8,946 nt of DNA from positions 1-8,946 of the forward strand of contig CAJGCI010000074.1 of the NCBI GenBank assembly GCA_904501855.1, given 5' to 3'. Shown in pieces: positions 5,865 through 8,946 of this stretch (position 1 is its first letter; every line of letters begins with the position of its first letter). A model generated the notes under the pieces. The model was not told the DNA's origin. It did no database searches and worked only from the letters and a program-made list of their open reading frames with translations. This stretch comes from Oscillospiraceae bacterium. Its GTDB lineage: Bacteria; Bacillota; Clostridia; Oscillospirales; Oscillospiraceae. Both the position numbers and the translations under genes were made by a program.

Positions 5865-7082
5865 ATGGATCAGATCATCATCCACGTGGATATGGACGCG
5901 TTCTACGCCGCCGTGGAGACGCGGGACGACCCGTCCCTTCAGGGCAAGGCCCTCATCATCGGGTCCCTTCCCACGGAGCGGGGCGTGGTGGCCACCTGCA
6001 GCTACGAGGCGCGGGAATACGGCATCCGCTCCGGCATGAGCATCAAGGATGCCTACCGGCAGTGTCCCAACGGCATCTTCATGCATCCCAATTTCGACAA
6101 ATACCGGGCCGTGTCCCAGCAGCTCCACGAGATCTGGAACACCTATGCCACCGCGTCGGAGTACATCGCGCTGGACGAGGCTTATCTGGACGTGACGGAA
6201 CAGGCCGGGGACCTGGAGGGCGCCCGGCGCATCGCCCGGCTCATCAAGGAGCGTACCCGGAACGAAGTGCATCTGTCCTGCAGCGTGGGGGTGGCCTATT
6301 CCAAGACGGCGGCCAAGACCGCCAGCGAGGAGAAGAAGCCCGACGGGTATTTCGAGATCCCCACGGCGGAGGACTTCGTGGCCCTCATGCGTGACCGGGA
6401 CGTGAGGGAACTGTACACCGTGGGTCCGAAGACCGCGGAGAAACTGCACTTCTACGGCATCCGCACCGTGGAGCAGATCACCCAGCGCAGGGAGGACGTC
6501 ATCCGGCTGTTCGGCAAACAGGGACAGTGGATGGTGCGTCTGGCCGCCGGCCAGGACGACCGGAAGGTGGAGCCCTACCGTCCGGAGGACGCCAAGTCCA
6601 TCAGCCGGGAGATCACCTTCCAGGAGGATGTGGTGGTGCCGGCGGTGCTGGACGACGTACTGTTCCTTCTGGCGCTGTGCGTGGAGAACCGTGCCAGACG
6701 GGTGGGCCTCGTGGGAGAAGGCGTGGTGCTGAAGATCACCTACGCGGACATGAAGAAGATCAGCCGCTCCCGTCTTCTGGAGCAGCCCAGCGACGACGCC
6801 GTGATCATCTATGAGGAAGCCCGGAAGCTCCTCCGCCAGGTGGAGGACCGGGCGGTGCGCCTCATCGGCGTGGGCATCTATAATCTCACGGAGGAAAAAT
6901 TCCGCCAGATGAGCTTCGAGGACCTGCTGGGAGATCCGGAGGCGGAACGGCAGGAAAAGAGAAAGGCCCGTTTCCGGGCCCTGGAGGAGCGGTATCATCT
7001 GGATTTCGAAGGGCATCTCACGGAGATCTTCCGGGGAGAGACCCTCCACCGCACGGCGGAATACATGCGAAAGCACATCTAA
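5865..7082 (+). CDS. dinB: DNA polymerase IV, Y-family translesion polymerase
   Basis: This error-prone polymerase copies past damaged bases. The 405-aa product has the palm motif HVDMDAFYAAVE (metal ligand D9), the nucleotide-contact SYEARE (46-51), the catalytic D104-E105 in ALDEAYLDVT, and SVGVAYSKTAAKTAS (140-154) in place of the usual GIAxNKxLAKIAS. A helix-hairpin-helix thumb (YTVGPKTAEKL) and a little-finger domain follow. Near the C-terminus QMSFEDL (348-354) is a degenerate version of the QLxLF beta-clamp motif, followed by a charged helix. The start at 5865 is set by GAGGAGGTGG and the normal N-terminus. An in-frame GTG at 5757 lies inside the terminator, upstream of the promoter, and is not used. 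Its promoter overlaps a possible LexA box. The next gene follows after 12 nt. Confidence 0.93.
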   Translation: MDQIIIHVDMDAFYAAVETRDDPSLQGKALIIGSLPTERGVVATCSYEAREYGIRSGMSIKDAYRQCPNGIFMHPNFDKYRAVSQQLHEIWNTYATASEYIALDEAYLDVTEQAGDLEGARRIARLIKERTRNEVHLSCSVGVAYSKTAAKTASEEKKPDGYFEIPTAEDFVALMRDRDVRELYTVGPKTAEKLHFYGIRTVEQITQRREDVIRLFGKQGQWMVRLAAGQDDRKVEPYRPEDAKSISREITFQEDVVVPAVLDDVLFLLALCVENRARRVGLVGEGVVLKITYADMKKISRSRLLEQPSDDAVIIYEEARKLLRQVEDRAVRLIGVGIYNLTEEKFRQMSFEDLLGDPEAERQEKRKARFRALEERYHLDFEGHLTEIFRGETLHRTAEYMRKHI

Positions 7083-7094
7083 AGGAGGCCAGTC

Positions 7095-7505
7095 ATGAGA
7101 CACGAGTGCAGGATCACGGTTCTGGAGACCAAGGTGTTTCCGGAACTGCAGGAACAGTATCTGGCGGACCCGAAGTCCGGGCCCTGCCCGTTTTTCAAGA
7201 AGGGAGATTCCTTCCTTCTGAAGCGGACGCCCCAGCAGGACGATTTCTACCACCTGATGGAGGGAAAGTTCTGCGGCGAAGCCTGGGACGCGGTGAGCCG
7301 CTATGTATACACCGCACTGCAGGGAGGCTCCATCATGCAGGGCTGGACCAACGACGACCGCATGATGATCGCCTGCTGCAACGACGGCACCCGCCCGGTG
7401 ATCTTTAAGATCGAGCGCATCGACATCCCGGAGAACGGGGAGGAGGAAGAATGGCTCAAAAAACAGGATTTCCGGAATACGGCGGAGGATGCCTATACCG
7501 GATAA
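7095..7505 (+). CDS. TIGR04076-family protein
   Basis: This 136-aa cytoplasmic protein matches the TIGR04076 family, small Cys-containing proteins of unknown function common in anaerobic Bacillota. Visible marks are a CRITVLETK N-terminal strand, CPFFKKGDSF (31-40), FCGEAWDAV (59-67), a following aromatic helix, QGW (82-84) and the hallmark ACCNDGTRPVIFKIERI (93-109). The C31, C60, C94 and C95 pattern suggests a metal site or redox function; no activity is established. The acidic tail after residue 110 is variable in the family. The start follows AAAGGAGG (7081-7088). It lies 12 nt after dinB and is probably co-transcribed with it, but there is no known functional link to translesion synthesis. 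Confidence 0.85.
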   Translation: MRHECRITVLETKVFPELQEQYLADPKSGPCPFFKKGDSFLLKRTPQQDDFYHLMEGKFCGEAWDAVSRYVYTALQGGSIMQGWTNDDRMMIACCNDGTRPVIFKIERIDIPENGEEEEWLKKQDFRNTAEDAYTG

Positions 7506-7519
7506 AAAATACGTGACCG

Positions 7520-7549
7520 GAGGGGCTGCCGCAGGGCAGCCCTCTTTTT
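7520..7549 (+). terminator. Rho-independent terminator after the dinB unit
   Basis: GGGCTGCC (7523-7530) pairs with GGCAGCCC (7535-7542) around a GCAG loop, giving an 8-bp GC-rich stem. One more wobble pair is possible at the base. TTTTT (7545-7549) follows. It starts about 15 nt after the stop codon and separates the dinB unit from the lipoprotein unit. Confidence 0.85.
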
Positions 7550-7570
7550 GTATCCGTCCGGCAAAAGGTC

Positions 7571-7599
7571 TTCATGTTTTCATCGGGAAGTGGTATGAT
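7571..7599 (+). promoter_or_regulatory. extended -10 promoter for the lipoprotein gene
   Basis: TATGAT at 7594-7599 is preceded by TG at 7591-7592, giving the extended -10 form TGNTATGAT. The -35 is weak (TTCATG, 7571-7576, 17-nt spacer), as is usual for extended -10 promoters. A second AT-rich hexamer GATAAT (7604-7609) lies close by and could be an alternative. Transcription would start near 7606, leaving a leader of about 30 nt with AAAGGA (7622-7627) before the ATG. Confidence 0.55.
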
Positions 7600-7637
7600 A
7601 TGGGATAATCAAATTACATGCAAAGGAACGTGCAAAA

Positions 7638-8174
7638 ATGAAAAGAACGATCATTCTTGTCATGACCATACTGACGGCTCTGAGCCTTCTGTTCGTCTCG
7701 GCCTGCGGCAAGGCACCGGCGGAGGAGAAGGAGACCCCGGAAGCCACCGCCTCCGCGGCACAGCCGACACCCTCCGCCAGCGAGACCCAGACGGCCGCGG
7801 AAGAGGAGGAACCCTATTACGGCATCGCCACCACCGCCCCGCGGGCGGACGTGGAGAAGTTCGCCGCGGAAGTCAAACAGCTCTTCCTGCAGAAGGACTG
7901 GGAGACCCTCTCCGGAATGATGGACTATCCCGTGCGCATGTTCGGCGAGACAGACGCCAACAACAAAGAGGAGTTCCTGGCGGCCATGAACGGCCACGAG
8001 TTCCCGGACTCCAGCTTCAAAGCCATGGAGAACGAGCCCTGCGACGATCTGTTTGCCAACGGCCAGGGGATCATGCTGGCGGACGGACTCATCTGGTTCC
8101 GGGACGTGAACTTTGACGGCATCACCCAGAACGGAACACCGTCCTTCAAGATCATTACGGTCAACACAATCTGA
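7638..8174 (+). CDS. predicted lipoprotein with NTF2-like C-terminal domain, 178 aa
   Basis: A basic start (MKRT), a hydrophobic stretch and the lipobox V20-S21-A22-C23 predict export and lipid anchoring at C23. Residues 24-58 form a low-complexity linker rich in Glu, Thr, Ala, Pro and Ser. From about residue 69 an alpha-plus-beta domain begins with a long helix (ADVEKFAAEVKQLFLQKDWETL) and a YPV strand. It ends with strands containing MLADGLIWFRD and FKIITVN. This pattern resembles small NTF2-like or SnoaL-like domains found in many surface lipoproteins; it gives no catalytic assignment. It has its own promoter and lies 20 nt before the next gene, with which it is likely co-transcribed. AAAGGA supports the start at 7638. 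Confidence 0.8.
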   Translation: MKRTIILVMTILTALSLLFVSACGKAPAEEKETPEATASAAQPTPSASETQTAAEEEEPYYGIATTAPRADVEKFAAEVKQLFLQKDWETLSGMMDYPVRMFGETDANNKEEFLAAMNGHEFPDSSFKAMENEPCDDLFANGQGIMLADGLIWFRDVNFDGITQNGTPSFKIITVNTI

Positions 8175-8194
8175 GTATAGAGAGGAATCACATC

Positions 8195-8946
8195 ATGCCA
8201 TTACATCTGGAAGGAATCTGCAGGAACGGGATCGCTCCGGAAGCGGTCAGCGAGACGGTGGAAGAACTGTACAACACTCCCACCAGCTCCTTTTCCTCCA
8301 TCAACCGGTTCTATCATCTGCGCACCGAGATGGTGGACGAGAATACCGGGGACACCATCGGCCACTTCGTCCTGTCCGTGATCCGCAACGAGAAGGCGGA
8401 CCGCAACGACGTGGTGGATACGGACCTGTCCTTCAAAAGCGCCGAGCCGGTGCGTCTGTGGTTTGAGCAGATGGCGGGCCCCACGGTCTACGGAAGCCAG
8501 GGCTATGAAGCCATCACCCTGGACGACGACATCGAGGAGCAGTATCTGTATCTGGAGACGGTGAACCGCTACACGGATTACCCGAATCTCAACACCCACG
8601 AAGCGGACGTGTACATCTCCGTGTTCCCCACGGAAGTGGCCATGTACGATTCCATGGAGGCCCTCAACGCCGCCACGGGAAAGGAGTACACCGACCGGTT
8701 CATTGAAAAATCCGATGACATCTCCTTCCTGGTGGGCACCGTGCAGAGCGTCCGGGACGTGCATGTGGTAAAGGCCAGGCTGGATCTGCAATTCGCGCTG
8801 GCGGAAGTGAAGACCGTGCTGGGCACCGTTCCCGTGGCCATGTCACGGGAAGTGTTCGACCTGGACGGCATCGCACCGGGCAAGGTGCTGGCCATGAAGG
8901 CCCACATCAGCGCCGATCTGGCCCCCGATGACGTGTTCACCTATCA
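8195..8946 (+). CDS. unrecognised protein, 3' end cut by the window
   Basis: An open frame of at least 250 codons starts with ATG at 8195 after AGAGGAA (8181-8187) and runs past the right edge without a stop. It starts MPLHLEGICRNGIAPEAVSE. It has no signal peptide or membrane helix and reads as a soluble alpha/beta protein rich in acidic residues. Recognisable stretches include TDYPNLNTHEADVYISVFP (about 128-146) and VFDLDGIAPGKVLAMKAHIS (about 222-241), the latter like a small beta-barrel segment. No catalytic motif or known family is apparent. Codon use matches its neighbours, so there is no sign of recent transfer. It follows the lipoprotein by 20 nt and is probably the second gene of that operon. 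Without its C-terminus no function is proposed. Confidence 0.75.
   Translation, partial: MPLHLEGICRNGIAPEAVSETVEELYNTPTSSFSSINRFYHLRTEMVDENTGDTIGHFVLSVIRNEKADRNDVVDTDLSFKSAEPVRLWFEQMAGPTVYGSQGYEAITLDDDIEEQYLYLETVNRYTDYPNLNTHEADVYISVFPTEVAMYDSMEALNAATGKEYTDRFIEKSDDISFLVGTVQSVRDVHVVKARLDLQFALAEVKTVLGTVPVAMSREVFDLDGIAPGKVLAMKAHISADLAPDDVFTY

Noticed and set aside
5823..7253. 476-codon minus-strand frame opposite dinB
   Set aside because: Same composition effect; the sense strand carries clear Y-family polymerase motifs and a good ribosome binding site.
1..8946. Many GATC and GGATCC sites throughout
   Set aside because: They follow from common Asp/Ile/Leu codon choices in GC-rich genes; no clustering that suggests an origin or a methylation switch was seen.
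1..8946. CRISPR array, insertion sequence, tRNA or phage feature
   Set aside because: No regularly spaced repeats, terminal inverted repeats, transposase motifs or tRNA-like cloverleaf were found on either strand.

Overview
The window is GC-rich, with strong G/C preference at third codon positions. Genes are tightly packed, all lie on the + strand, and start after GGAGG-type ribosome binding sites. Oxygen-sensitive iron-sulfur enzymes dominate the left half. This suggests a strictly anaerobic Bacillota (Clostridia, possibly Oscillospiraceae-like). The assignment rests on gene content and signals, not on a marker gene.

Region 1 (1-5792) is one apparent operon. It holds a 2-hydroxyacyl-CoA dehydratase / double-cubane-type protein (start at the window edge), a 59-aa single-helix membrane protein, an unrecognised 120-aa protein, a 920-aa flavin and iron-sulfur oxidoreductase (winged helix, Cys-rich domain, ferredoxin, GltD/NfnB-like FAD/NAD(P)H core, C-terminal ferredoxin), then hypA and hypB, the nickel metallochaperone pair. 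It ends at a strong hairpin terminator. No promoter is visible inside it. The large flavoprotein looks suited to collecting NAD(P)H electrons and passing them through several FeS clusters, plausibly toward the dehydratase-like protein or its activase. The small membrane protein may be an anchor. HypA and HypB in such a redox operon, with no hydrogenase, urease or CO dehydrogenase gene in view, are the most unusual part of the window.

Region 2 (5793-7549) is a separate two-gene unit: dinB (Y-family DNA polymerase IV) and a TIGR04076-family protein. It has a good sigma-A-type promoter whose -35 overlaps an imperfect LexA-like box, and it ends at a second terminator. The 175-nt gap before dinB may also carry a small structured RNA; this is uncertain.

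Region 3 (7550-8946) starts with an extended -10 promoter, then a lipoprotein with an NTF2-like C-terminal domain and an unrecognised protein that runs off the right edge. No tRNA, rRNA, CRISPR array, insertion sequence or phage gene was seen.
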